Position numbers and translations under genes: made by a program. From the NCBI GenBank assembly GCA_019638355.1, contig JAHBTY010000002.1, forward strand, positions 256,001 through 320,000: a stretch of 64,000 nt of DNA, read 5' to 3'. Positions 8,461-16,459 of the stretch are shown piece after piece. The DNA is from Cyclobacteriaceae bacterium. Its GTDB lineage: Bacteria; Bacteroidota; Bacteroidia; Cytophagales; Cyclobacteriaceae. Each line of letters opens with the position of its first letter. Within the stretch, counting starts at the first letter, position 1. The notes under the pieces were generated by a model. It searched no databases. It was not told the origin of the DNA and worked only from the letters and a program-made list of their open reading frames with translations.

Positions 8461-10068
8461 ATGATGCAGGAACAACCGGCAACACAACCCACTACTCCCT
8501 GGAAAATTGTTTTCCGGAACACCGCCTACATACTAGCCGCGTTGCTGATTTTTCTTTTCGCACTTGATCTGATGATCTCTTCCCTCCAACATTTGGGGCA
8601 AGATGCAGCCGATGTGATTGTGCTGGCTACTTCCAATCCGTTTACCGGATTATTCATAGGATTACTTATTAGTGCACTTATTCAAAGTAGTTCTGCTACA
8701 ACAGCTATGGCTGTTGCCTTAATGGCCACCGGCTCCATGACACTAAGCAGCGCCATCCCTATTATTATGGGTGCCAACGTAGGCACCACCATCACCAGCA
8801 CAATTGTTTCATTAGGCTTTATTACCAAGAAGAAAGAATTCAGACGTGCGGTTACCATTGGTACTTATCACGATTTCTTTAATATCCTCACCGTATTGCT
8901 TCTGTTTCCGTTGGAATATTACTTCGGATTTTTATCGGTTATTGCCCATTATGTTGGAAGCACCTTATTTAATGAGCCCCTCGGCCAGTCTTCCGGCAAC
9001 TTTTCATTATTGGGGTTTGGATTTGGATCGCTCGTAAACTTAATTGTTACCACCATCAACAACGGTTTTGTATTGATCCTGCTATCAATCGTACTACTTT
9101 TTTCGTCTATTTTATTTTTCAGGAGAGTAATTTCCAAAACACTAGGTATTAAACAGGATCGTTTTCAACATTTCTTTTTTAAGAATGCATTCAAATCATT
9201 TGGCTGGGGTTTGCTTACCACAGCAGCTATCCGCTCCAGCACCGTTACCACTTCGCTGGTGGTGCCATTGGTGGCCAAGAAGGTTGTAAAAATAAAAGCA
9301 GCTGTTCCGTTTGTATTGGGGGCCAACATTGGAACTACTATTACAGCATTTATTGCAGCCCTGTTTAACTCAAATGCCGCTATTAGCCTGGCTGTTGCAC
9401 ACTTCTTATTCAATGCTATTGGTGTTATACTTTTCCACCTCATTCCATTTGTGAAAGAGTTACCCTTAAAACTCTCAAATGGTTTGGGGCGCCTCACTTT
9501 AAAATATCGTTTAGCCGGATTTTTATACTTATTACTTACCTTCTTTGTGATACCATTTGCCCTTATATACTTTAACAAAGATGCGGTACGTGTAAACGAG
9601 TTAACCTACCAACAATTTAATTTAGCCACCCAGCAGGCATTTACTTACAAGGTTGTTTCCAAAACCTACCCGCATTACAACACCAATTTATTATTATATG
9701 AAACATCGGTGACCGATGCCGAGCCGCATAAAATCCTTACCTCTTACAGAAGAAATAACGTGCTTATCATTAACAACGAATTGTTTGAGCTAAATCGCCC
9801 AGGATTTTGCCGCGATTCAGAAGACGAACATGGTAAATACAGGTATTGTATTTTGGAAGTGTTGCCCTCGCTTCCGCTCACACCCACGCTTGTTGCCGAT
9901 TCTGTTTTTGTATTTGAAAAACAATGGTACCAACCTGAACGGGTGGATTCGGCCCGCCTGAAGGTGTATGTGAGCGCTGCCCTGAACCTGATTGTAAAAA
10001 AAGAGAAACTAAACGATCAAGGCATTGCTACCGAACAAGAACTTCTGGTACAGGTACGGGCCAAATAA
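8461..10068 (+). CDS. Na/Pi cotransporter family protein (NptA/PNaS type)
   Basis: A 535-residue inner-membrane transporter with two inverted repeats, each carrying the family signature: QSSSATT at about residue 76 with GANVGTT shortly after, and RSSTVTT near residue 260 followed by GANIGTTITAF. About eight to ten hydrophobic segments span residues 20-370. The last 160 residues are a soluble domain that is not the usual PhoU domain and looks like a Bacteroidota-specific extension with two Cys (PGFCRDSE and YRYCILE). Function: sodium-coupled phosphate uptake or efflux. Two ATGs lie in tandem at 8461 and 8464; either may be used. It is followed by two small envelope genes on the same strand. 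Confidence 0.85.
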   Translation: MMQEQPATQPTTPWKIVFRNTAYILAALLIFLFALDLMISSLQHLGQDAADVIVLATSNPFTGLFIGLLISALIQSSSATTAMAVALMATGSMTLSSAIPIIMGANVGTTITSTIVSLGFITKKKEFRRAVTIGTYHDFFNILTVLLLFPLEYYFGFLSVIAHYVGSTLFNEPLGQSSGNFSLLGFGFGSLVNLIVTTINNGFVLILLSIVLLFSSILFFRRVISKTLGIKQDRFQHFFFKNAFKSFGWGLLTTAAIRSSTVTTSLVVPLVAKKVVKIKAAVPFVLGANIGTTITAFIAALFNSNAAISLAVAHFLFNAIGVILFHLIPFVKELPLKLSNGLGRLTLKYRLAGFLYLLLTFFVIPFALIYFNKDAVRVNELTYQQFNLATQQAFTYKVVSKTYPHYNTNLLLYETSVTDAEPHKILTSYRRNNVLIINNELFELNRPGFCRDSEDEHGKYRYCILEVLPSLPLTPTLVADSVFVFEKQWYQPERVDSARLKVYVSAALNLIVKKEKLNDQGIATEQELLVQVRAK

Positions 10069-10083
10069 TGGCTATTACAGCCG

Positions 10084-10111
10084 TTGGCCTAAAGCAAATT
10101 AAGTATATTGC
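10084..10111 (+). promoter_or_regulatory. Probable Bacteroidota promoter
   Basis: A TTG at 10084-10086 and TATATTGC at 10104-10111 are 17 bases apart, close to the TTG-N17-23-TAnnTTTG pattern. It sits 12 bases before the ATG at 10123 and would drive the small envelope genes and the lipid enzyme behind them. Confidence 0.4.
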
Positions 10112-10122
10112 CTCATCAAATT

Positions 10123-10488
10123 ATGGAAGGCATTAAAGACACAATCTTCAAATTTTTACGCCTCGATAACCTGGTCGATAATCTTTCAGGATACCTGGAA
10201 ACCCGGTTGGAGTTGTTCAAGATAGAAATACGCGAAGATGTGGCCCGCGCTATGGCCCAAGCCTTAATGGTGGCCACCATTTTACTACTCGCCATTCTAT
10301 TCTTATTATTTTTTAGTGTAGGCCTTGCTCATTTCTTGAATAGTTATTTTGATAAACCGTATGCCGGCTATTGGATTGTTGCATGTATGTACGGGGTACC
10401 ATGTCTCATTTTCATTATCTTCCGAAAAAAAATCAGCCAGGCTTTTGAGCAGCATATGGCCACTCTGATGAAACGAAAAGGGAAATAG
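10123..10488 (+). CDS. Phage-holin-family / Holin-X-like small membrane protein
   Basis: From the ATG at 10123 the protein has 121 residues (an earlier TTG at 10108 overlaps the probable -7 element and is not preferred). The N-terminal half is amphipathic (DNLSGYLETRLELFKIEIRED), followed by two transmembrane segments at roughly residues 48-70 and 80-103, then a basic tail ending MKRKGK. This is the layout of the DUF1469/Holin-X superfamily found in many bacterial chromosomes without phage genes. It is probably an inner-membrane protein of unknown role rather than a phage holin. The next gene begins two bases after its stop. Confidence 0.6.
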   Translation: MEGIKDTIFKFLRLDNLVDNLSGYLETRLELFKIEIREDVARAMAQALMVATILLLAILFLLFFSVGLAHFLNSYFDKPYAGYWIVACMYGVPCLIFIIFRKKISQAFEQHMATLMKRKGK

Positions 10489-10489
10489 T

Positions 10490-10882
10490 ATGGAATTACT
10501 GGAAACTCAAGACCCGGAAAAGAAAAGGTTAATCGAAGCTTCTAACCGTCATAAACAAGAACTTCAACGGGAAGTAAAAGCCATGTCGGATAAAACCGAG
10601 CAGGTTGTTAAGAATGCATTGATTATCGGTGGCACACTGGCTGTTACTTATTTATTGATTTCGCAACTACGACCATCTAAAAGGAAAAAAGTTAAGACTA
10701 AAGCAACCGTTCAAAATTCAGAATCTGCCTTTGAACCAGCACCGGCTTATTCACCCCCATCATTCCTTTCTCAACTTGGCGATCGTTTGGTTAACCAGGC
10801 CACGCTTATATTGCTCGATATTGCGAAAGACAAATTATTCGAATACCTGAGTAACCGAAAGCAAAAGCATGAAGATTCTTGA
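10490..10882 (+). CDS. Hypothetical membrane-anchored protein
   Basis: A 130-residue protein with a charged N-terminal helix (residues 1-42, many Glu/Lys), one transmembrane segment (about residues 43-62, ALIIGGTLAVTYLLIS), a basic patch RPSKRKKVKTK immediately after it, a Pro/Ser-rich stretch and a final amphipathic helix. The basic patch places the C-terminus in the cytoplasm. It lies directly behind the Holin-X-like gene and overlaps the start of the prenylglyceryl phosphate synthase by 14 bases, indicating translational coupling. I recognise no family; a partner of the upstream membrane protein is a reasonable guess. Confidence 0.6.
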   Translation: MELLETQDPEKKRLIEASNRHKQELQREVKAMSDKTEQVVKNALIIGGTLAVTYLLISQLRPSKRKKVKTKATVQNSESAFEPAPAYSPPSFLSQLGDRLVNQATLILLDIAKDKLFEYLSNRKQKHEDS

Positions 10883-11633
10883 AACACTGCAAGAGCGACA
10901 CAAGTTGGGTAAAAAATCCATTGCCGTATTGGTTGATCCGGATAAGATAGAAGATCCGGCCCGCTTAAATACGTTAATCCGACTTGCAACCGAAAACTGT
11001 ATCGACTTCTTTTTTGTTGGTGGCAGTTTAGTAACTACTACTAACCTGGCCGAGGTGATCAAACACATTAAAGAAATGGTATCGCTGCCGGTGGTACTGT
11101 TTCCGGGAAGCTCACTTCAAATTGATCCTTCTGCTGATGCTATATTATTCTTATCACTGATCTCCGGTCGCAACCCCGATTTATTAATTGGTCAACATGT
11201 AGTGGCTGCACCCATACTCAAAAACAATCGACTGGAAATTATGCCCACCGGATATATGCTTATCAATTCCGGTAAGACCACTTCCGTAGCGTACATTAGC
11301 AACACTACGCCAATACCCGAAGATAAATACTCACTTGCTGCTTGCACTGCGATGGCGGGTGAAATGCTGGGACTAAAACTTATTTACATGGATGCCGGCA
11401 GCGGTGCCGAGCGCGAGATTAGCGCCAAAATGATCAGCACAGTGCGCAAATCTGTAAACGTTCCGTTAATTGTAGGTGGTGGAATTAACACCAGTCAAAA
11501 AGCATTTAATGCACTGGAAGCTGGAGCTGACCTGATTGTAATTGGCAATGCGTTGGAAAAAGATCCTGATCTGCTTACTGAAATTAGTGATCGTGTTTAC
11601 GATTGGAATCAAAGTGTAGAAGCAAGAAAGTGA
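10869..11633 (+). CDS. Geranylgeranylglyceryl/heptaprenylglyceryl phosphate synthase
   Basis: A 254-residue TIM-barrel prenyltransferase of the PcrB/GGGPS family, matching family length. Visible motifs are the N-terminal VLVDPDK (sn-glycerol-1-phosphate site), FFFVGGSLVTTTNL, LPVVLFPGSS, IYMDAGSGA and the phosphate-gripping VPLIVGGGIN and ADLIVIGNALEK near the C-terminus. It condenses a prenyl diphosphate with glycerol-1-phosphate to make an ether-linked lipid precursor, the first step of archaeal lipid synthesis; Bacteroidota carry a group II form with unclear physiological role. It overlaps the upstream membrane-protein gene by 14 bases. Chain-length specificity cannot be judged by eye. Confidence 0.88.
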   Translation: MKILETLQERHKLGKKSIAVLVDPDKIEDPARLNTLIRLATENCIDFFFVGGSLVTTTNLAEVIKHIKEMVSLPVVLFPGSSLQIDPSADAILFLSLISGRNPDLLIGQHVVAAPILKNNRLEIMPTGYMLINSGKTTSVAYISNTTPIPEDKYSLAACTAMAGEMLGLKLIYMDAGSGAEREISAKMISTVRKSVNVPLIVGGGINTSQKAFNALEAGADLIVIGNALEKDPDLLTEISDRVYDWNQSVEARK

Positions 11634-11694
11634 GTTGATAACCTCACTGTGCCTCACCCATCATAATTTTTCTGTTCTCGTAGGTTTATACAAC

Positions 11695-11711
11695 CCTCTC
11701 CACACGAGAGG
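11695..11711. terminator. Small hairpin between convergent genes
   Basis: CCTCTC and GAGAGG flank a five-base loop in the spacer between the convergent prenylglyceryl phosphate synthase and acylphosphatase genes. There is no clear T-tract, so terminator function is only a suggestion. Confidence 0.3.
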
Positions 11712-11748
11712 TAATTAAGTTCGTAGGTCACTCTCACCGTAATAGTGG

Positions 11749-12024
11749 TTACCTCCGCACTTCAAACTCTGTAAAGTTCTGCAAAGGGGCTTCTGATGTT
11801 TCTACTTGTTGAACCTGTGCGCGTTCCGGGCCTTGCCAACACCATTCCATAAATTTTTGTAATACCTCGTTTGAAGCTTCTGCTTCGATATAAACCGAAC
11901 CACTAGGTTGGTTGCGCACAAAACCTTTTACACCCAACTCATCTGCCTTTTGTTTGGCAGATGCCCGGTAATAAACACCTTGTACTTTTCCGGTGATGGT
12001 TATGTTGAGGTGATGGATGGTCAT
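11749..12024 (-). CDS. acyP: Acylphosphatase
   Basis: A 91-residue protein of exactly the family length. The active-site loop ITGKVQGVYYRASAKQKA supplies the catalytic arginine, and GFVRNQPSGSV carries the catalytic asparagine that positions water. The C-terminus FTEFEVRR matches the usual final beta strand. It hydrolyses carboxyl-phosphate bonds such as acetyl phosphate or 1,3-bisphosphoglycerate in the cytoplasm. It is monocistronic here, convergent with the gene on its left. Confidence 0.92.
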   Translation of the reverse strand: MTIHHLNITITGKVQGVYYRASAKQKADELGVKGFVRNQPSGSVYIEAEASNEVLQKFMEWCWQGPERAQVQQVETSEAPLQNFTEFEVRR

Positions 12025-12157
12025 AATTTATGAGAGACTGGTTATACTCATTTTGCGCATGAACATCCTCAAAGGCCGATAAGCTGGCCTTGACTTACAT
12101 GAAAGTAAACAAAAAAAGACCAATGACTAATCGCTTTGTGTCAACGCAGTTTATTTG

Positions 12158-12391
12158 TCAATCATTTTTTAGTAGGTCTAACAGGATTCCGACACTGAGC
12201 ATAATACTCAACAGACCTAAGACAATATTCTTAATTCTTATAAATGTCGGTTCATATTTCTTGTTGTCAAACATATGGTCAATTCCAATGATTAAAAATC
12301 TAGACTTCCCATCGTTCCTAATTCCAGAGACTAGCGCGAACACACCCCAGCCAAGTAGAACGATTGTAGCAATTATTCGGAACCAATCCAT
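12158..12391 (-). CDS. Small hypothetical membrane protein
   Basis: A 77-residue protein with two hydrophobic segments (residues about 5-23 and 56-74) joined by a charged loop NDGKSRFLIIGIDHMFDNKK. The start codon is ATG. The composition is AT-rich compared with surrounding genes. It sits between acylphosphatase and a frameshifted Fic toxin, a patch that looks recently acquired. No known family is recognised. The 133-base spacer on its left contains a short inverted repeat (AGGCC...GGCCT near 12071-12092) and nothing else supported. Confidence 0.5.
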   Translation of the reverse strand: MDWFRIIATIVLLGWGVFALVSGIRNDGKSRFLIIGIDHMFDNKKYEPTFIRIKNIVLGLLSIMLSVGILLDLLKND

Positions 12392-12452
12392 GATTTTGAA
12401 TTTCTCATCCGTTCTAATAATGTGATTTAATAAACTTTATTACCAACTTCCA

Positions 12453-13063
12453 CTATCCTCCTGATTGCTCTACAATAAGTTCCAAAATTAAACTCGTTAA
12501 TATTTCTACATCGCTGTTTATCGTTCCTTGCATGTAGCGCTCATAAACAAATACATTGTCAGGCGGGTTCAGGTTTAGTATTAATCCTTTCTCCCATGCG
12601 AGTAACCGAATAAACTCGCGTTGGGCTCGTCCGTTGCCTTCTCTGAAAGGGTGTAGATAATTCACATGATCCAGAATCTCAGCTAATTTCTGTGCTAATG
12701 CTTGTTGTCCGTTTTGCGAATACCTTTGTATTCCAAAATCAATGTATCGATGTAGCGTAAAGCATTTTCAAAATGGCTTGTCGGAAAAAACTGTTTACCT
12801 GCTTTGCCAATTTCAACAACTCGTCTTGTGCCTGCCCAAGCATAAACATCCTGAAACAAGTGCTTGTGAATTACAAACAAACTTGTTGTGCCTTTAATTT
12901 TTATAGGATTTTCGTAAAGCTCTTGTACTCGTTTTGTTACCGCACCGCTTTCAGCAAAAAGCAAAACTTCCTCGTCTTCAATGTTAGCTAAATTACGAAG
13001 TACCCCCGTTTTGGGATCAGTGTAAGTATAATCGGGGTCTAAAAATTTGTAAGCATCAGACAT
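12453..13063 (-). pseudogene. fic: Fic/DOC family AMP-transferase toxin, single-base frameshift
   Basis: Two adjacent minus-strand frames make one Fic protein of about 204 residues. The first frame (start ATG at 13063) covers the N-terminal helices, including HKHLFQDVYAWAGTRRV, and stops early. The second carries the intact catalytic motif HPFREGNGRAQREF and the C-terminal helices. They join if one A is added to the A4 run at 12712-12715 (T4 on the plus strand); the restored junction reads RKNGQQALAQKLAEILDHVN, typical of the family. Fic toxins AMPylate targets such as topoisomerases. The start overlaps the antitoxin stop by 8 bases. The homopolymer position makes an assembly error possible as well as a real mutation. 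Confidence 0.85.
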
Positions 13064-13277
13064 AAGCTTTCTCTTTTGCCAATTTGATAAACTCGGCAAA
13101 AGTAATTTTTCCGGTTACGTAATCTCTGATGAGGGTTACACCTTTAGGGGTTGGCTCAAAACCTTCAAACATGTTAGTGCCGATAGCGTTTGCCGTGCTT
13201 TCCAATGTTTTAAGATCCGAAAATTGCACACCCATCAGGGTAAGATTATCGCGGTCTATGTCTATAACCTTATACAT
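13056..13277 (-). CDS. VbhA-type antitoxin of the Fic module
   Basis: A 73-residue protein read from the ATG at 13277 (an in-frame TTG lies 12 bases earlier). It contains TNMFEG (about residues 34-39), fitting the [S/T]xxxE[G/N] inhibitory motif of class I Fic antitoxins; the glutamate would displace the gamma-phosphate site of ATP in the Fic active site. The C-terminal half VTGKITFAEFIKLAKEKAYV resembles the three-helix VbhA antitoxin domain. The stop overlaps the Fic start by 8 bases, the usual antitoxin-first order. The antitoxin is intact while the toxin frame is broken. Confidence 0.8.
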   Translation of the reverse strand: MYKVIDIDRDNLTLMGVQFSDLKTLESTANAIGTNMFEGFEPTPKGVTLIRDYVTGKITFAEFIKLAKEKAYV

Positions 13278-13351
13278 ATTTTCTACCAAAAGTTATTCAA
13301 TATACAACTTTTCCCATAAAGAGATTAGCAGAAATGAATCCGACTCTGCTT

Positions 13352-14971
13352 TCAAAAAACATAATCCGTACTCAAAAACACCGACTCACGGTTTTGAATA
13401 ATCTGGCTGATAATTTTTTTATTGCTTTCACTTGCCTTTGTAGCTACCAACGTACGAATGGAGAACACTCGTAGCGCATCACCTACCGATAAGGTTCCTT
13501 CTGCCGAATCTTTTCTTCCGTTGAACGGAAAATTATCCGGGCCGCGCTGGCATTGCACATTCAGGTTAATGCGGCCCACCTGGCTCGAGAACGCATCAAT
13601 CAACCGCGCTACTTGTTTGGAGTCGTTGCCAAAAATACTCACCTGTTGTCCAAAGTTAGAGTTAAGCACATAATCGATTGCCTCCTCTTCATTCTCAAAA
13701 GGAACCACGGGCACCACCGGACCAAACTGCTCTTCGTAATACACGCGCATTTTATTATTTACCGGATAGAGTAAAGCCGGGTAAAAAAATGTTTCTGAAA
13801 CTGTACCCCCATCCGGATTGATAACAGCAGCACCGTGTTGTTTTGCATCTTCCACCAACTTGGTTAAGTAATCGGTCTTGCCCGGTTCGGGTAGTGGTGT
13901 AAGGCCAACACCTGCATCCCACGGCATGCCGGGTTTCAGTTTTGAAATTTCAGCCGATAACTTTTTAATAAACTCATCTACAATGCTTTTGTGTACATAT
14001 AAAATTTTTAAAGCTGTACAACGCTGACCGTTGAATGATAACGAACCCAGCAAACATTCATTTACGGCATTGTTGATATCGGCATCGGGCAATACGATAG
14101 CCGGGTTCTTCGCATCTAAACCTAAAATTGCTTTTAAGCGATGTGGCTTCGGATGTAGTTTCTTTAATTCGTTCGCGCCTTTATTGGTACCAATAAAAGC
14201 AAACACATCTACTTTACCGGTTTCCATTAACGCGCCCACTGTTTCGCGCCCACGCCCATAAATCACATTAATTACACCAGCCGGAAAACACGTGCGAAAA
14301 GCTTCGAGTAGCGGATGTATTAACAGCACACCATACTTGGCGGGTTTAAACACCACCGTATTACCCATAATCAAAGCCGGGAATAGCGTGCTGAATGTTT
14401 CGTTGAGCGGATAGTTGTAAGGCCCCATGCACAAGGCAACACCTAATGGCACACGTCTGATTTGCGCCATAATACCTTGCTCGTACACAAAGCCCGATGA
14501 CTTACGGTCGAGTTCTTTCAATGAGTTGATAGTATCTACAATGTAATCGCAGGTGCGATCAAATTCTTTTTCAGAATCTTTTTGTGTTTTACCGATTTCC
14601 CACATTAACAGGTTTACAATGGCTTGTCGTTGTTCGCGCATCTTCACCAGAAATTTTTCTACATGTTCGATGCGCTCAGCCACCGACATGGTAGGCCACA
14701 CACCATGGCCCTGATCGTATGCTTTTACGGCTGAGTCTAATGCCGCCAACGCTTCTTTCGATGTGAGCAAAGGTGTGCTTCCAATTACTTGTTGTTTGAT
14801 AGTTCCATCGGGTTGTTTTAAACACACCGGACTTAATACCGGGCTCATATCACCTTGCCAGGTAACTAACTTACCATCTAATAAATATTCGCGTTGTTCT
14901 AACTTGGAAGGCAAAGCTACCGCAGCAGGCACCTGATTGGCTTGTGGAAAAAGATTTTTAATAGAGTTCAT
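13352..14971 (-). CDS. gapN: NADP-dependent (non-phosphorylating) glyceraldehyde-3-phosphate dehydrogenase-like aldehyde dehydrogenase
   Basis: From the ATG at 14971 the protein has 539 residues; an upstream start would lie inside deoC. It is an aldehyde dehydrogenase with the NAD(P)-binding segment PLGVALCMGPYNYPLNE and FKPAKYG, the general base region LGLDAKNPAIVLPDAD, and the catalytic cysteine in FNGQRCTALK, matching the GapN subgroup. GapN oxidises glyceraldehyde-3-phosphate directly to 3-phosphoglycerate with NADPH formation. The start overlaps the end of deoC by 14 bases, which makes sense because DeoC releases glyceraldehyde-3-phosphate. A 30-residue C-terminal extension ends at 13352. 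Substrate assignment is by motif and context. Confidence 0.78.
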   Translation of the reverse strand: MNSIKNLFPQANQVPAAVALPSKLEQREYLLDGKLVTWQGDMSPVLSPVCLKQPDGTIKQQVIGSTPLLTSKEALAALDSAVKAYDQGHGVWPTMSVAERIEHVEKFLVKMREQRQAIVNLLMWEIGKTQKDSEKEFDRTCDYIVDTINSLKELDRKSSGFVYEQGIMAQIRRVPLGVALCMGPYNYPLNETFSTLFPALIMGNTVVFKPAKYGVLLIHPLLEAFRTCFPAGVINVIYGRGRETVGALMETGKVDVFAFIGTNKGANELKKLHPKPHRLKAILGLDAKNPAIVLPDADINNAVNECLLGSLSFNGQRCTALKILYVHKSIVDEFIKKLSAEISKLKPGMPWDAGVGLTPLPEPGKTDYLTKLVEDAKQHGAAVINPDGGTVSETFFYPALLYPVNNKMRVYYEEQFGPVVPVVPFENEEEAIDYVLNSNFGQQVSIFGNDSKQVARLIDAFSSQVGRINLNVQCQRGPDNFPFNGRKDSAEGTLSVGDALRVFSIRTLVATKASESNKKIISQIIQNRESVFLSTDYVF

Positions 14972-15629
14972 GGTAGGTTGTAGGATTTTGGGTAACAATA
15001 TTTTTTCCGGATGAGGTTCCGAGCCGATCGGCTCCGGCTTCTATTAATTGAATGGCTTGTTCATAGGTTTTAATTCCTCCGCTCGCTTTTATACCAACTG
15101 TTGCTGGCACAGCGCTGCGAATAATTTTTATATGCTCAACTTTAGCTCCTGCGGAAGCAAACCCGGTAGATGTTTTTACAAAATCAGCACCAGCATCGGC
15201 ACAAAGTTTACTGGCTTCTTCTATTTCTGCATCCGACAAGTAGGCAGTTTCAATGATTACTTTTAAGAGCTTCTGATTATCGTGCGTCAACTTTGCGCAC
15301 TTGGCTATTTCTATTTTAGTCCAGGGCAATCCGGTTTTAAACGAACTGATGTTCCATACCACGTCAACCTCATCGGCACCGTTATCGATCGCGCGTTTGA
15401 TTTCGTCCAGTTTGGTTTCCGTCATGCTATACCCGAGTGGAAAACCTGCCACCGTAACTAATAAAATTTTATCGGTTCCAATTTCACGTTGTGCACGCTT
15501 TACCCAAAAAGGTGGCACACAAATACCTACAAAACCAAAGGCACGAGCCTCATCCACCAATTGATCAATTGCACTTATGGTAAGTGCAGGACTCAAGTTG
15601 GTGTGCTCAATATAGTGGGCCAGATTCAA
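14958..15629 (-). CDS. deoC: Deoxyribose-phosphate aldolase
   Basis: A 223-residue class I aldolase of usual length. The start is TTG at 15629, because a stop lies four codons upstream and the N-terminus (N)LAHYIEHTNLSP aligns with the family (LA..IDHT.L.P). The Schiff-base lysine is in GADFVKTSTGF, and VGIKASGGI carries the second conserved lysine. It cleaves 2-deoxyribose-5-phosphate into glyceraldehyde-3-phosphate and acetaldehyde in nucleoside catabolism. It overlaps the following GapN-like gene by 14 bases. No other deo genes are adjacent. Confidence 0.9.
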   Translation of the reverse strand: MNLAHYIEHTNLSPALTISAIDQLVDEARAFGFVGICVPPFWVKRAQREIGTDKILLVTVAGFPLGYSMTETKLDEIKRAIDNGADEVDVVWNISSFKTGLPWTKIEIAKCAKLTHDNQKLLKVIIETAYLSDAEIEEASKLCADAGADFVKTSTGFASAGAKVEHIKIIRSAVPATVGIKASGGIKTYEQAIQLIEAGADRLGTSSGKNIVTQNPTTYHELY

Positions 15630-15730
15630 CGTTGCTGATGTTTAACCGGCAACGAAATTAGTTTATCCGAATCAGATTATTTAGGCGAATGACATTATTT
15701 AAGAGAGCAGAATGAAAATACTCATCAACA

Positions 15731-15768
15731 AACGATAATTAGGCTAATACTATACCTAAATTATCGTT
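15731..15768 (-). terminator. Hairpin downstream of the small-protein operon
   Basis: Arms AACGATAATTAGG (15731-15743) and CCTAAATTATCGTT (15755-15768) pair with one bulge around an 11-base loop. The hairpin lies 29 bases past the stop of the gene at 15797 and upstream of deoC, so it is probably a terminator, though an operator for deoC is possible. The rest of 15630-15796 shows no gene. Confidence 0.5.
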
Positions 15769-15796
15769 CAGTAATGAAATCTGAGTTCAAAAACAA

Positions 15797-16165
15797 TTAG
15801 TGCCGGATGCCACACTCTTTACAATACTTCATTTTATAAGGTGGGTTTTTCTTTGGCATTTTTTTATGACCGTAATAGAGTGGGTTTGAGTATTGCGGTG
15901 CAGCCAACTTTTTCAATAACTTTTGTTTTTCCTTTGCAGCTTTCTCCACACGCGCATAAAATTCGTATTGAGCCGTATGTTTTACCTTCGCTTTCTTCAG
16001 CAAAATTTTTTGCCTTTTAGTTTGCTGATGAGTAGGCTTTAGCTTTTTGGAATGAACCTGAATGATTTCAGGGGCTTTATCGCCAAGCGTAGTTTGAGCT
16101 TGGGATAGCCAGGGCACAATAATAGCCAACAGACTGGTGAAAGCCTGGATTAATAGTTTTTGCAT
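15797..16165 (-). CDS. Hypothetical secreted basic protein
   Basis: From the ATG at 16165 the product is 122 residues with a convincing signal peptide (MQKLLIQAFTSLLAIIVPWLSQAQ). The mature part is strongly basic and helical (many Lys/Gln, for example KKLKPTHQQTKRQKILLKKA), then a Tyr/Pro/Lys-rich section ending KYCKECGIRH, a CxxC pair that could bind metal or form a disulfide. A longer frame upstream would run through the two micro-protein genes and is not believable. It is the last of three small genes on this strand, starting about 35 bases after the second micro-protein. I do not recognise a family. Confidence 0.5.
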   Translation of the reverse strand: MQKLLIQAFTSLLAIIVPWLSQAQTTLGDKAPEIIQVHSKKLKPTHQQTKRQKILLKKAKVKHTAQYEFYARVEKAAKEKQKLLKKLAAPQYSNPLYYGHKKMPKKNPPYKMKYCKECGIRH

Positions 16166-16199
16166 AGCAGCGATAGAACGCTGCAAACCGGTAGATATT

Positions 16200-16343
16200 T
16201 CAGGAAGTGAAGAATTGGAAAATATAATAGGCCACCACAGCCATTCCAACCAACAAGGCAATGTAACCGAACATACGGGCACGTTCATAGTAGCCCTTCA
16301 CGGGCATGATGCTTTTCTTTTTGCGATGAGTAGTCAAAGTCAT
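16200..16343 (-). CDS. Micro-membrane protein 2 (47 aa) of a coupled tandem pair
   Basis: Start ATG at 16343 overlaps the stop of the preceding 38-residue gene in a TAATG arrangement, a sign of translational coupling. The 47 residues are MTLTTHRKKKSIMP, then VKGYYERAR, then a single transmembrane segment (about residues 24-44) ending FQFFTS. The motif P-x-K-x-YY-x-R-x-R immediately before the membrane segment is shared with its upstream neighbour, so the two are probably an ancient tandem duplication. The positive N-terminus predicts N-in topology. No known family is recognised. Confidence 0.6.
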   Translation of the reverse strand: MTLTTHRKKKSIMPVKGYYERARMFGYIALLVGMAVVAYYIFQFFTS

Positions 16344-16459
16344 TAAGATTCTACTATAAATCTCGCAATAAAATACACAGTAAAGCAAACCGCAACCAGC
16401 ACCATTAGCACGCGAGGCCGATTGTAATAAACTTTAGCTGGAGTAACTTTCAATTTCAT
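16343..16459 (-). CDS. Micro-membrane protein 1 (38 aa) of a coupled tandem pair
   Basis: A short frame with ATG at 16459 and TAA at 16343-16345. The sequence begins MKLKVTPAKVYYNRPRVL and continues as one transmembrane helix ending FIARFIVES. The stop overlaps the next gene's ATG by one base. The same P-x-K-x-YY-x-R-x-R block precedes the membrane span as in the next gene. The length, coupling and shared motif argue that it is real although it is below usual gene-calling limits. Function is unknown; small partners of a larger membrane complex, or leader-like peptides, are possible. Confidence 0.55.
   Translation of the reverse strand: MKLKVTPAKVYYNRPRVLMVLVAVCFTVYFIARFIVES

Noticed and set aside
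10123-10488. Prophage holin
   Set aside because: No other phage genes are near, and Holin-X-like proteins are widespread in chromosomes.
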